This document shows, piece by piece, positions 1-8,561 of a DNA stretch of 64,000 nt. The DNA is from Allosphingosinicella sp042666435 (GTDB taxonomy: Bacteria > Pseudomonadota > Alphaproteobacteria > Sphingomonadales > Sphingomonadaceae). How positions within the stretch are numbered: position 1 is the first letter of the stretch; every line of letters starts with the position of its first letter. The notes below the pieces were generated by a model. That model made no database searches, had not been told where the DNA came from, and worked only from the letters and a program-made list of their open reading frames with translations. The stretch lies in contig NZ_JBHTDC010000002.1 in assembly GCF_042666435.1 (NCBI RefSeq), positions 62,001 to 126,000 on the forward strand, read 5' to 3'. A program made the position numbers and the translations under genes.

Positions 1-450
1 ATCGACGGCGGCGGGCCGAACAACGTCGTTCCCGATCATGCCGTACTGCGCGTCAACATGCGTCCGGTCGACGCGGAACGGCAAAAGCGCGCGCAGGCGG
101 CGCTGGACCAAGCTGTCGCCGCCGTCGCGGCCGAGCATGACGTCTCCATCCACGTCCATGGCGGCTTTGCCCGGCCGCCCAAGCCGCTCGACCCCAAGGC
201 CGAGGCACTGTTCGCCCTGGTCAAAAGCTGCGGCGCCGATCTCGGCCAGGAGATCAGCTGGCGCGCCACCGGCGGCGTCTGCGACGGCAACAATATCGCC
301 GCCTGCGGCGTCCCCGTCGTCGACACGATGGGCGTGCGCGGCGGCGCCATCCATTCCTCGGACGAATATCTGATCGTCGAGAGCCTCGTCGAGCGCGCCC
401 AGCTCTCCGCCCTCACCATCCTTCGCCTCGCTTCCGGAGCCGCTTTGTGA
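1..450 (+). CDS. M20 (CPG2-like) peptidase/deacylase, 3' part only
   Basis: The reading frame is open from base 1, so the 5' end lies outside the window; 149 residues of the C-terminal half are present. Seen: a dimerisation-domain stretch (GGGPNNVVPDHAVLRVNMR) and the C-terminal catalytic segment with GGVCDGN and a late His-Ser-Ser-Asp-Glu that fits the last zinc-ligand region of M20 enzymes. The pattern resembles glutamate carboxypeptidase (CPG2)-type members, which cleave N-acyl-glutamates. The stop codon overlaps the GTG start of astA by 4 bases, so the two are co-translated. Inference: the enzyme may act on an N-succinylated intermediate of arginine breakdown, for example as the succinylglutamate desuccinylase. 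A general amidohydrolase role cannot be excluded. Confidence 0.85.
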   Translation: MDGGGPNNVVPDHAVLRVNMRPVDAERQKRAQAALDQAVAAVAAEHDVSIHVHGGFARPPKPLDPKAEALFALVKSCGADLGQEISWRATGGVCDGNNIAACGVPVVDTMGVRGGAIHSSDEYLIVESLVERAQLSALTILRLASGAAL

Positions 451-1466
451 GTTTTCGAATCCGCCCCGCCACCAACGACGATTTCCAGGCCATCTACGAA
501 ATGGCGAAGCTGACCGGCGGGGGCTTCACCAACCTGCCGGCCGACAAGGCCTCGCTGGTCGATAAATTGATCCGATCGCAGGAGGCCTTCACCAGCGACA
601 GCGAGACGCAATCCGACGATCTGTTCGTGATGGTTCTGGAGAATGTCGAGACCGGGCAGATACGGGGCACCTGCCAGATATTCGGCCAGGTCGGCACCGA
701 ATGGCCCTTTTACTCCTATCGCGTCAGCACCCTCACCCAGACGTCCAAGGCGCTCGGCAAGACGTTTCGCGCCGAGATGGTCACCCTGGTCACCGACTTC
801 GAAGGATCGAGCGAGGTGGGCGGCCTGTTCCTCCATCCCGGCGAGCGCGCCGGCGGCCTCGGCCTGCTCCTCGCGCGCAGTCGTTACCTGTTCATCCGCC
901 AGCACCGCAAAAGGTTCGGCGACCGCGTGCTCGCCGAGCTTCGCGGCGTCATCGACGAGGCCGGCGGGTCGCCCTTCTGGGACGCCATCGCCGGACGCTT
1001 TTTCGGCATGAGCTTCCAGGAAGCCGACGAGTTCAATGCGATCCACGGCACCCAGTTCATCGCCGACCTGATGCCTAAGACGCCGATCTACACCGCCATG
1101 CTGCCGGAAAGCGCGCGGGCGGTGATGGGCGTCCCGCACCCATCGGGCCGCGCCGCGATGAAGATGCTGGAGCGCGAGGGCTTCCGCTTCGACGGCTATA
1201 TCGACATTTTCGACGGCGGTCCGACCATGTCGGCCAAGACCGACGAGGTGCGCTCGATCCGCGAATCCCGCGAGCTCGTCGTCTCGGCGGTCAGCGACGA
1301 CATCGATCACGAGCCGGTGATGCTGGCCGCCGGGCATCTGACCAGCTTCGTCGCCTGCTACGGCCAGGTCGGCGTGGAGCCGGACGGCACCGCGACGTTG
1401 AGCCAGGAGGCCGCCGCGATGCTCGGCATCGGCCCCGGCGACCGCTTCGTGACGATGGGGCGCTGA
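447..1466 (+). CDS. astA: Arginine N-succinyltransferase
   Basis: The 339-residue product matches single-chain AstA in length and sequence (N-terminal FRIRPATNDDFQAIYEMAK, central GTCQIFGQVG, VGGLFLHPGERAGGLG, SFQEADEF). AstA transfers succinate from succinyl-CoA to the alpha-amino group of arginine, the first step of the ammonia-producing arginine succinyltransferase pathway; the fold is GNAT-like and cytosolic. It starts at GTG 447 inside the stop of the upstream hydrolase gene, and astB begins one base after its stop. The three genes therefore form a tight operon. No regulator or promoter is visible because the operon begins upstream of the window. Confidence 0.95.
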   Translation: MSFRIRPATNDDFQAIYEMAKLTGGGFTNLPADKASLVDKLIRSQEAFTSDSETQSDDLFVMVLENVETGQIRGTCQIFGQVGTEWPFYSYRVSTLTQTSKALGKTFRAEMVTLVTDFEGSSEVGGLFLHPGERAGGLGLLLARSRYLFIRQHRKRFGDRVLAELRGVIDEAGGSPFWDAIAGRFFGMSFQEADEFNAIHGTQFIADLMPKTPIYTAMLPESARAVMGVPHPSGRAAMKMLEREGFRFDGYIDIFDGGPTMSAKTDEVRSIRESRELVVSAVSDDIDHEPVMLAAGHLTSFVACYGQVGVEPDGTATLSQEAAAMLGIGPGDRFVTMGR

Positions 1467-1467
1467 C

Positions 1468-2721
1468 ATGGCGCTCCAGGAGATCAATTTCGACGGCATC
1501 ATCGGCCCGAGCCACAATTATGCCGGCCTCAGCCTCGGCAACCTCGCCTCCGCCGCCCATGCGCGCCACGTCTCGCATCCGCGCGACGCGGCGCTGCAGG
1601 GGATCGAGAAGATGCGGCACAATGTCCGCCTCGGGCTCGTCCAGGGCCTGTTCGTCCCCCTGCCCCGCCCCAATCACGAATGGCTGGCCGACCTCGGCGC
1701 GACCGCCGACGACGTGCCCGACACGTTGCGGCCGGCGGCCTTCTCGGCCTCCGCCATGTGGGCGGCGAACGCCGCGACCGTCTCGCCCGCGCCCGACACG
1801 GCCGACGGCCGCTGCCATATCACGGTCGCCAACCTGCGCACCATGCCGCATCGCAGCCACGAATGGCCGGACACCTTGTCGCAGCTGCGCCTCGCCTTCG
1901 CGGACGGCGCGCATTTCCACGTCCACAAGCCGGTGCCGCCTGCGTTCGGCGACGAGGGCGCGGCCAATCATATGCGGCTCTGCGCCGGCCATGGCGAGCA
2001 AGGCGTCGAAATCTTCGTCTATGGCAGGCGCGGCGGGGCCTTTCCGGCGCGCCAGCATGTCGAGGCCAGCCGCGCCATCGCGCGCCACCACGGCCTCGAT
2101 CCGGAGCGAACCCTGTTCGTCGCCCAGTCGGAGGAAGCGATCGCCGCCGGCGCCTTCCACAACGATGTGGTCGCCGTCGCCAACGAGAATGTCCTCCTCG
2201 CCCACGAACAGGCTTTCGAGGATCGGGTGGATTTCTACGCGTCGCTGAAGCGGCTGCTGCCCGAGGTGGAGATTGTCGAGGTTCCGGCAGATGCTGTCAG
2301 CCTGGAAGACGCCGTTAAAAGCTATCTGTTCAACGCCCAGCTCGTAACCTTGCCCGATGGCGGGATGGGCCTGATTCTGCCCGAAGAGGCCCGCGAGACG
2401 CCGTCGGTCTGGACCTGGCTGGAGGCGATGGTCGCGGGCAACGGCCCGATCCGGAAGCTGTTCGTGGTCGATGTGCGCCAATCGATGGCGAATGGCGGCG
2501 GCCCCGCCTGCCTCCGGCTCCGCGTCGTCGCCAATCCCGCACACGTCGACCCGCGCTTCATCGCCAACAAGGCGAAGCTCGACACGATCGGTGAAGTGAT
2601 CCGCGAGCATTGGCCCGAAAGGATCGCGCCGGCCGACCTGTGCGATCCCAAGCTCCGGCAGCGCATCGAAAGCGCGCGCGCCGCGCTCATCGAGGCGCTG
2701 GGACTGAACGAGCTACTCTAG
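1468..2721 (+). CDS. astB: N-succinylarginine dihydrolase
   Basis: The 417-residue protein matches AstB over its whole length (EINFDGIIGPSHNYAGLSLG at the N-terminus, ANAATVSPAPDTADGRCH, FHNDVVAVANENVLLAHEQA, MANGGGPACLRLRV). AstB belongs to the amidinotransferase/guanidine-modifying superfamily and converts N2-succinylarginine to N2-succinylornithine with release of ammonia and CO2. It directly follows astA, with one base between stop and start. The next gene, pdhB, converges on it with only 11 bases between the stops, leaving no room for a long terminator. astC, astD and a classical astE are not in the window. Confidence 0.95.
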   Translation: MALQEINFDGIIGPSHNYAGLSLGNLASAAHARHVSHPRDAALQGIEKMRHNVRLGLVQGLFVPLPRPNHEWLADLGATADDVPDTLRPAAFSASAMWAANAATVSPAPDTADGRCHITVANLRTMPHRSHEWPDTLSQLRLAFADGAHFHVHKPVPPAFGDEGAANHMRLCAGHGEQGVEIFVYGRRGGAFPARQHVEASRAIARHHGLDPERTLFVAQSEEAIAAGAFHNDVVAVANENVLLAHEQAFEDRVDFYASLKRLLPEVEIVEVPADAVSLEDAVKSYLFNAQLVTLPDGGMGLILPEEARETPSVWTWLEAMVAGNGPIRKLFVVDVRQSMANGGGPACLRLRVVANPAHVDPRFIANKAKLDTIGEVIREHWPERIAPADLCDPKLRQRIESARAALIEALGLNELL

Positions 2722-2732
2722 CTGCGCAAATT

Positions 2733-4133
2733 TCAGCGGTAGCAGACCTTCTTTGCCGCCGCGACGACATCACCGACCTTGATCAGCGCCATCTTCTCGA
2801 GATTGGCCGCATAAGGCAGCGGCACGTCCTCGTTGGTCACCCGCAGAACCGGAGCGTCGAGGTCGTCGAATCCCTCCTCCATCACCACCGCCATGATCTC
2901 CGAGGAGACTGAGCAGACCGGCCAGCCTTCCTCGACGCAGACGAGGCGGTTGGTCTTGGCGAGGCTCTTGAGCACCGTTTCCGTGTCGAGCGGCCGGAGG
3001 GTGCGAAGGTCGATCACCTCGGCTTCGATGCCTTCCTCGGCGAGCTTCCCCGCCGCGTCGAGCGCGACGCCGACGCCGATCGAATAGCTGACCAAAGTCA
3101 CGTCCTTGCCTTCGCGGGCGATCCGCGCCTTGCCGATGGGCAGGACATGATCGTCGAGCTTGGGAACGTCGAAGCTCTGGCCGTAAAGCAGTTCGTTTTC
3201 GAGGAATACGACCGGGTCTTCAGACCGGATCGCGGCCTTGAGCAAGCCCTTCGCATCGGCGGCGCTGTAGGGCGCGATCACGATCAGGCCGGGCACGCTC
3301 GCATACCAGGGTCCGTAATTCTGGCTGTGCTGGGCGCCGACCCGCGCCGCCGCGCCGTTGGGGCCGCGGAAGACGATCGGGCAGCGCATCTGGCCGCCGG
3401 ACATGTAGTTGGTCTTGGCGGCCGAATTGATGATGTGGTCGATCGCCTGCATGGCGAAGTTGAAGGTCATGAACTCGACGATCGGGCGCAGCCCGCCCAT
3501 CGCCGCGCCGGTGCCGACGCCGGCGAAGCCATATTCGGTGATCGGCGTATCGATGACGCGCTTGTCGCCGAACTCGTCGAGCAGGCCCTGCGTGACCTTG
3601 TAGGCGCCCTGATATTCGGCGACCTCCTCGCCCATCACGAAGACGCGGTCGTCGGCGCGCATCTCCTCGGCCATCGCGTCGCGCAGCGCCTCGCGAACGG
3701 TGGTGCGGACCATCTCCGTGCCCTCCGGCACTTCGGGGTCCCTGATCTCGGACTTTTCGACCGACGCGACCAGGTCGCGCGCGCCGGTCTCCATCTGCTT
3801 CTGCTCGGCCTGAGCCTCGGGCGCCGGCTCCGCTTTCTCGTCGGAGGGCTGCTGGACGGGCTCCGCCTCGGGCGCGGCCGAAGCCTCCTCGCCCTCGCCG
3901 GCGATGAGGGCGATGACGGTGCCGACCTTCACCTCGTCCGTGCCTTCGGCGACCAGTATCTTGGCGATCGTGCCTTCATCGACCGCCTCGAATTCCATCG
4001 TCGCCTTGTCGGTCTCGATCTCGGCGAGGATGTCGCCGGCCGAGACCGTGTCGCCCTCCTTCACCATCCATTTGGCGAGCGTGCCCTCCTCCATCGTGGG
4101 GCTGAGCGCGGGCATTTTGAGTTCGATCGGCAT
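2733..4133 (-). CDS. pdhB: Pyruvate dehydrogenase E1 component, beta subunit (with lipoyl domain)
   Basis: The 466-residue protein has two parts. Residues 1-80 are a biotinyl/lipoyl domain with the lipoylated lysine in ETDKATMEFE. A Pro/Ala/Glu-rich linker (about 80-130) follows, then a transketolase-type pyrimidine-binding domain and a C-terminal transketolase domain (VREALRDAMAEEMRADDRVF, ITEYGFAGVGTGAAMGGLRP). With PdhA it forms the thiamine-diphosphate enzyme that decarboxylates pyruvate and loads acetyl groups on E2. A lipoyl domain fused to E1-beta is a known alphaproteobacterial arrangement. It lies downstream of pdhA in the same direction, separated by about 95 bp holding a palindromic repeat pair. 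Confidence 0.95.
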   Translation of the reverse strand: MPIELKMPALSPTMEEGTLAKWMVKEGDTVSAGDILAEIETDKATMEFEAVDEGTIAKILVAEGTDEVKVGTVIALIAGEGEEASAAPEAEPVQQPSDEKAEPAPEAQAEQKQMETGARDLVASVEKSEIRDPEVPEGTEMVRTTVREALRDAMAEEMRADDRVFVMGEEVAEYQGAYKVTQGLLDEFGDKRVIDTPITEYGFAGVGTGAAMGGLRPIVEFMTFNFAMQAIDHIINSAAKTNYMSGGQMRCPIVFRGPNGAAARVGAQHSQNYGPWYASVPGLIVIAPYSAADAKGLLKAAIRSEDPVVFLENELLYGQSFDVPKLDDHVLPIGKARIAREGKDVTLVSYSIGVGVALDAAGKLAEEGIEAEVIDLRTLRPLDTETVLKSLAKTNRLVCVEEGWPVCSVSSEIMAVVMEEGFDDLDAPVLRVTNEDVPLPYAANLEKMALIKVGDVVAAAKKVCYR

Positions 4134-4146
4134 GTCAGGCGCTCCG

Positions 4147-4216
4147 CGTCACCCCGGCGAAGGCCGGGGTCCGGAAGAAGGGACGGGATTGGATCCCGGC
4201 CTTCGCCGGGATGACG
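4147..4216. repeat. Intergenic palindrome pair, family B (pdhA-pdhB gap)
   Basis: Two inverted copies of an imperfect palindrome face each other: the left copy (4147-4174) begins CGTCACCCCGGCGAAGGCC and the right copy (4190-4216) ends GGCCTTCGCCGGGATGACG. Each can fold into a hairpin and the pair can form a longer one. It occupies nearly the whole gap between pdhA and pdhB in an otherwise continuous operon, so it may alter mRNA stability or the E1-alpha/E1-beta ratio (inference). A single shorter copy of the same family lies at 10031-10060. Confidence 0.9.
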
Positions 4217-4229
4217 GTGAGGACAGCCA

Positions 4230-5300
4230 TCAGTATGTCTCCACCAGAACGTCGGTGTAGAGTTCGGAAGGATCGGGCTCCGGCGATTGCTCCGCGAAAT
4301 CGGCCGCCTCGACGACGATCTGGCGAATATCCTTGTCGATCGCCTTCATCTCGTCCTCCGTCACGCCCGCCGCCTCGAGTTCGCGCTTCACATGCTCGAT
4401 CGGGTCGGACTTGTCGCGTACCGCCTGGACCTCGTCGCGCGAGCGATATTTGGCAGGGTCCGACATGGAATGGCCGCGATAGCGGTAGGTCTTCAGTTCG
4501 AGCAGGATCGGCCCCTTGCCGCCGCGCACCCATTCGAGCGCCGTCGTGGCGGCGCCGCGCACAGCGAGCACGTCCATGCCGTTGATCTGAAGGCCGGGAA
4601 TGCGGAACGATTCGCCGCGCTTATAGAGCTGGTCCTCGGCGCTGGAGCGGTTGACGCTGGTGCCCATCGCATATTGGTTGTTCTCGATCACGAAGATGAT
4701 CGGCAGCTTCCACAGCGACGCCATGTTGAAGGCTTCGTAGACCTGGCCCTGATTGGCCGCGCCGTCGCCGAAATAAGCGAGGCAGACACCGCCGTCGCCG
4801 GCATATTTGTGCTTGAAGGCGAGGCCGGCGCCGAGCGACACCTGCGCGCCGACGATGCCGTGGCCGCCGTAGAAGCGATGCTCCACGGAAAACATGTGCA
4901 TCGAGCCGCCCTTGCCCTTGGAGATACCGGCCTGGCGCCCGGTCAGCTCGGCCATGATGACCTTGGGATCGATGCCGTAGGCGAGCATGTGACCGTGGTC
5001 GCGATAGCCGGTGATAACCGAGTCCTTGCCGATCTCCAGCGCCGACTGGAGCCCGACCGCGACCGCTTCCTGACCGATATAGAGGTGGCAGAAACCGCCG
5101 ATCAGGCCGAGGCCGTAGAGCTGGCCGGCGCGCTCCTCGAAGCGGCGGATGAGCAGCATCTGGCGGTAATATTCGAGCAGTTCCGCCTTGTCGGCCTGGT
5201 GCCGCTTCGGCTCCGACGGCCGTTCGCGGTTCGGAGTCGCCGGCGGCGGCGCAACGTCCTTTTTCGAGCTGACGCGCTTCGACGATGCTGCCTTGGCCAC
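4230..5300 (-). CDS. pdhA: Pyruvate dehydrogenase E1 component, alpha subunit
   Basis: The 356-residue product matches E1-alpha (RRFEERAGQLYGLGLIGGF, the TPP-binding GDGAANQGQVYEAFNMA with a later ENNQYAMGTS, and the phosphorylation-loop-like YRYRGHSMSDPAKYRSRDE). It binds thiamine diphosphate together with PdhB. An approximately 35-residue Lys/Pro/Ala-rich leader precedes the folded part. The start is GTG at 5300 with a GGAAGGG ribosome-binding stretch about 10 bases upstream. The order eno, ftsB, pdhA, pdhB on the minus strand is a common alphaproteobacterial arrangement. Confidence 0.95.
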   Translation of the reverse strand: MAKAASSKRVSSKKDVAPPPATPNRERPSEPKRHQADKAELLEYYRQMLLIRRFEERAGQLYGLGLIGGFCHLYIGQEAVAVGLQSALEIGKDSVITGYRDHGHMLAYGIDPKVIMAELTGRQAGISKGKGGSMHMFSVEHRFYGGHGIVGAQVSLGAGLAFKHKYAGDGGVCLAYFGDGAANQGQVYEAFNMASLWKLPIIFVIENNQYAMGTSVNRSSAEDQLYKRGESFRIPGLQINGMDVLAVRGAATTALEWVRGGKGPILLELKTYRYRGHSMSDPAKYRSRDEVQAVRDKSDPIEHVKRELEAAGVTEDEMKAIDKDIRQIVVEAADFAEQSPEPDPSELYTDVLVETY

Positions 5301-5381
5301 TGTCCCGGCCCTTCCTTCAAGCTGCTGATCAATGTGACGCCGGCTCTATGGCCGCAAACGTCGGGGGGCGCAACATGGCCC

Positions 5382-5699
5382 CTATTCAGGGATCTGGATG
5401 ATCACCTCGTCGGGACGAACCAGGCCCAGATCCCTGCGCACCATCTCGTCGGCAAGGTCGGGGTCGGCCCGGCGCGGATCGAGCAGGTCGGCGCGGTGGG
5501 CAAGCCGCGCGCGCTCCTCGGCGAGCTGGGCCAGCACGAGGCTCTTCTCGCCCTTCAACCGCCGATATTCGCCCCAGGACAGCACGCCGTTGGCACCGGT
5601 TATCGCCGAGCCCAGGAAGTAGGCGATGATGAGCACCGCCAAAGCCGGCATCGCCGCCCTTTTGATCAGTTCGATCGTGTTTCGAGTGCCCGTGCTCAC
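5382..5699 (-). CDS. ftsB: Septum formation initiator family protein (FtsB/DivIC-like)
   Basis: A short bitopic membrane protein of about 105 residues: a hydrophobic segment (MPALAVLIIAYFLGSAI), then GANGVLSWGEYRRLK, then a predicted coiled coil of charged and Leu/Ala residues, and the RADPDLADEMVRRDLG motif common in alphaproteobacterial FtsB. FtsB joins FtsL and FtsQ at the division site. The start is uncertain. GTG 5699 gives a basic N-terminal tail like relatives but lacks a good ribosome-binding site. ATG 5651 is preceded by AAAAGGG but would begin at the membrane segment. It sits just downstream of eno. Confidence 0.85.
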   Translation of the reverse strand: MSTGTRNTIELIKRAAMPALAVLIIAYFLGSAITGANGVLSWGEYRRLKGEKSLVLAQLAEERARLAHRADLLDPRRADPDLADEMVRRDLGLVRPDEVIIQIPE

Positions 5700-5731
5700 A
5701 AGGTTAACAGAATCAGTAAAAGCACCCGGAA

Positions 5732-7018
5732 TCAAGCTCTTTTCGATGCGAAGATGCTCCTTCCCGCATAATTCGCGACGGACCCCAGTTCCTCCTCGAT
5801 TCGGATGAGCTGGTTGTACTTGGCGAGCCGGTCGGAGCGGGCGAGGCTTCCGGTCTTGATCTGCCCGCAATTGGTCGCGACGGCGAGGTCGGCGATGGTC
5901 GTGTCCTCGGTCTCGCCCGAGCGGTGCGACATGACCGCGGTATAGCCGGCGCGATGCGCCATGTTCACCGCCTCCAGCGTCTCCGTGATGGTGCCGATCT
6001 GGTTGACCTTGACCAGCAGCGAATTGGCCAGCCCCTGCTCGATGCCCATGGCGAGCCGCTTCGGATTGGTGACGAACAGATCGTCGCCGACCAGCTGAAC
6101 CTTACCGCCGATCGCGTCGGTCAGCGCCTTCCAGCCCTCGAAATCGTCCTCGGCCATGCCGTCCTCGATCGAGAGGATCGGATAGCGGCGGGTCAAGTCG
6201 GCGAGATAATCGGCCATTTCCGCTGGCGAGAACGTCTTGCCCTCTCCCTCCATCCGATAGGCGCCGTCCCTGAAGAATTCGGTCGCGGCGCAATCGAGCG
6301 CCAGCACGACGTCGTCGCCCGGCCTGTAGCCCGCTTGCTCGACCGACTTCATGATGAAATCGAGCGCATCGGTGGTCGAGGCGAGCGCCGGGGCGAAACC
6401 GCCTTCGTCGCCGACCGCCGTCGACAGGCCCGCCTCCGACAGTCCCTTCTTCAAGGTATGGAATATCTCCGCCCCGCAGCGCACCGCCTCGGCGAGACTG
6501 TCGGCGCCTACCGGCATCACCATGAATTCCTGGAAGTCGATGGGATTGTCGGCATGTTCGCCGCCATTGATGATGTTCATCATCGGCACCGGCAGCAGAT
6601 TGGCCGAGACGCCGCCGACATAGCGGTAGAGCGGGAGGCCGCGCGCGTCCGCCGCCGCCTTGGCCACCGCCAGGCTGACGCCGAGGATCGCGTTGGCGCC
6701 CAGCCGGCCCTTGTTGTCGGTGCCGTCCAGGTCGATCAGCAGCGCGTCTATCTCCGCCTGGTCCTCGGCGTCCAGCCCGACCACCGCCTCGGCGATCTCG
6801 CCGCGCACCGCGTCCACCGCCTGGCCGACGCCCTTGCCCAGCCAGCGCGCCTTGTCCCCGTCGCGTTTTTCGACCGCTTCATGGGCGCCGGTCGACGCGC
6901 CCGACGGCACCGCCGCCCGGCCCATGCTGCCATCCTCGAGGAATATCTCCACTTCCACCGTGGGGTTGCCGCGGCTGTCGAGGATCTGGCGGGCATGCAC
7001 GTCGAGAATGGCGGTCAT
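5732..7018 (-). CDS. eno: Enolase
   Basis: The 428-residue product is a full-length enolase (2-phosphoglycerate to phosphoenolpyruvate, glycolysis). Seen: ARQILDSRGNPTVEVE at the N-terminus, the GASTG loop, MNIINGGEHADNPIDFQEFM, metal-binding DCAATEFF and SIEDGM, the catalytic lysine region LVKVNQIGTITET, and MSHRSGETEDTTIADLAV. The N-terminal domain covers about residues 1-130 and the TIM barrel the rest. It is the first gene of the minus-strand group leading to ftsB and pdhAB. The 162 bp upstream of it, up to the divergent gene at 7181, should hold promoters for both directions; no motif is clear enough to call. Confidence 0.98.
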   Translation of the reverse strand: MTAILDVHARQILDSRGNPTVEVEIFLEDGSMGRAAVPSGASTGAHEAVEKRDGDKARWLGKGVGQAVDAVRGEIAEAVVGLDAEDQAEIDALLIDLDGTDNKGRLGANAILGVSLAVAKAAADARGLPLYRYVGGVSANLLPVPMMNIINGGEHADNPIDFQEFMVMPVGADSLAEAVRCGAEIFHTLKKGLSEAGLSTAVGDEGGFAPALASTTDALDFIMKSVEQAGYRPGDDVVLALDCAATEFFRDGAYRMEGEGKTFSPAEMADYLADLTRRYPILSIEDGMAEDDFEGWKALTDAIGGKVQLVGDDLFVTNPKRLAMGIEQGLANSLLVKVNQIGTITETLEAVNMAHRAGYTAVMSHRSGETEDTTIADLAVATNCGQIKTGSLARSDRLAKYNQLIRIEEELGSVANYAGRSIFASKRA

Positions 7019-7180
7019 TTATATGGCCTTTGTTTCGGGCTATGATGGGATAGCAGGCGCGGTCTATCGAGGCGGTCTAGGAGAAGCAACTTTCCTTGTC
7101 CGCGGCGGAACACAAGCGCGTCCGCGAGTGTTTTTGAACCTCAAGGACGGGCCACTCACAACATATCGGAGGAACACCAA

Positions 7181-7777
7181 ATGCCCCCTCGCAACCGAGA
7201 GCTTCCCGAAGGAACCGACCACATCATCAACGGCGCGATGGAAACCGGCGCGGGTACGCATGCCAGCACCGGATCGAGCGGCCCGGGTGTCGGTGCCGGC
7301 TTCATCGGGAGCGGCGCCGGTGACGACACCGGCGGCACGGCGGCGGGCAAAGGCGGCACGGCCGTGTCCCAGCTCAAGGATGGCGCGGCGTCGCTGAAGG
7401 ATCAGGCGACCGGCAAGGCGCGCGATTATGCCGTCGACGGCAAGAATAGGGCGGCCGGCGCGCTCGACGATTTTTCGAAGGCGGTGCAGGATTCGGCGCA
7501 GGCGATCGACGAGCGGCTGGGCGCCGAATATGGCGAATATGCCCGCCGCGCGGCCGATGCCGTCTCGGGTTTTGCCGATACGCTGCGCACCAAGGACGTG
7601 GACGAATTGTTCGAGGATGCCCGCGCGATCGTCCGCAAGAGTCCGGTAGTCGCGATCGGCACGGCCGCGGCGGTCGGCTTCGCTTTGGTCCGCCTCGTCA
7701 AATCCGGGATTCCCGACAGTCAAAGCACCGGCGCGCCCCGGTCGACGACCCACATCGATACGGGCGCGGACGCCTGA
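7181..7777 (+). CDS. Ala/Gly-rich protein with C-terminal membrane anchor (YqjD/ElaB-like)
   Basis: 198 residues. The first 60 are Gly/Thr/Ser-rich and probably disordered. The middle is amphipathic and helix-forming (SQLKDGAASLKDQATGKARDY, repeated AQAIDERLGAEYGEYARRAADA). A short hydrophobic segment near the C-terminus (SPVVAIGTAAAVGFALVRLV) ends the chain. This layout, with an RKSPVVAIG-like anchor motif, resembles the DUF883/YqjD membrane-associated, ribosome-binding stress proteins, but identity to the family is not established. It is the first of four same-strand genes, and the next begins 2 bases after its stop. AGGAGG-like bases (cggaggaa) precede the ATG. Confidence 0.75.
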   Translation: MPPRNRELPEGTDHIINGAMETGAGTHASTGSSGPGVGAGFIGSGAGDDTGGTAAGKGGTAVSQLKDGAASLKDQATGKARDYAVDGKNRAAGALDDFSKAVQDSAQAIDERLGAEYGEYARRAADAVSGFADTLRTKDVDELFEDARAIVRKSPVVAIGTAAAVGFALVRLVKSGIPDSQSTGAPRSTTHIDTGADA

Positions 7778-7779
7778 CC

Positions 7780-8163
7780 TTGGACGCGCGCGTTCAAAAC
7801 CCGGCCGATAACGGCATTGGCGATCTCTTCCACCAATTGGTGGAGGAGGGCCGCACCCTCGCCGGCGCCGAGGCCAATCTGTACAAGCAGATCGCCCTCT
7901 ACCGCGCCGGCAAGGCCAAAAAGGGACTGATCGCCCTCGTCGCCGGCGGGCTGATCGCCTTCGCCGGCCTCATCGCGGCTTTGGTCGGGCTCGTCCTCGG
8001 CCTCGCCAATCTGATTGGCCCGGTGGCGGGCGGCCTGGTCGTACTCGCCGCGACCGGTGTCGTCGGCTTCGTCCTCGCCCGCTACGGCGCCGGCAAGATG
8101 GCCGCGCTCTCGGGCGACGACGGGGAGAAAGCGGCCTTGCGCGCCGGGGAGCGGAATCCATGA
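7780..8163 (+). CDS. Phage-holin-superfamily membrane protein (YqjE-like)
   Basis: 127 residues with two hydrophobic helices (GLIALVAGGLIAFAGLIAALVGLVLGL and VAGGLVVLAATGVVGFVLA) after an N-terminal amphipathic stretch (LFHQLVEEGRTLAGAEANLYK). This is the layout of the 'phage holin family'/YqjE proteins (DUF1469), which are chromosomal membrane proteins despite the name. The start is a TTG 2 bases after the preceding stop with no good ribosome-binding site, so it is probably read by translational coupling. The stop overlaps the next start (ATGA). There is no phage context. Confidence 0.8.
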   Translation: MDARVQNPADNGIGDLFHQLVEEGRTLAGAEANLYKQIALYRAGKAKKGLIALVAGGLIAFAGLIAALVGLVLGLANLIGPVAGGLVVLAATGVVGFVLARYGAGKMAALSGDDGEKAALRAGERNP

Positions 8164-8561
8164 CGACCAATCCCGCCGCCGGCATCGAGCAGGCCCAGCG
8201 TGAGGTCGAACGCGCGAAGCAGCGCCTCGCCTCCACGATGGGCGCGCTCCAATACAGGCTGAAGCCCGGCAATCTGATGAGCGATGCTTGGGAGGGCGTG
8301 CGCGAAAAGAGCGGCGAAGTGGCCGACGGCGCGCTGCAGGCGGTCAAGGACCGGCCCGCCGCGGCGTCGGGAATCCTCGCCGCGCTCGTCATCTTCCTGG
8401 CCCGCGATCCGCTCTGGCGCGCCGCCTGCGGCCTGTTGTCGGACGATGACGAGGAGCAAAGCGCCGGAACCATCAAGGCCGATCTCGACAATCACGACAA
8501 GGATTACGACCTGACCGCCCCCACGGTCAAAAGGTCGCGCAAGCAAGGAGTGAACGCATGA
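8160..8561 (+). CDS. DUF3618 domain-containing protein
   Basis: 133 residues. The N-terminal half (AGIEQAQREVERAKQRLAST followed by MGALQYRLKPGNLMSDAWEG) fits DUF3618, a short region in proteobacterial membrane-associated proteins. A single hydrophobic helix (AAASGILAALVIFLARDPLW) follows, and the C-terminus is acidic then basic. Function is unknown. It overlaps its neighbours on both sides by 4 bases, so all four genes at 7181-9052 are likely made together. Inference: an envelope- or stress-linked membrane set similar to yqjD-yqjE-yqjK of enterobacteria. Confidence 0.8.
   Translation: MTTNPAAGIEQAQREVERAKQRLASTMGALQYRLKPGNLMSDAWEGVREKSGEVADGALQAVKDRPAAASGILAALVIFLARDPLWRAACGLLSDDDEEQSAGTIKADLDNHDKDYDLTAPTVKRSRKQGVNA

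Noticed and set aside
7780..8163. Prophage signal from a 'phage holin family' protein
   Set aside because: The family is a chromosomal membrane-protein group; no other phage gene is nearby and it sits in a YqjD/YqjE-like set.
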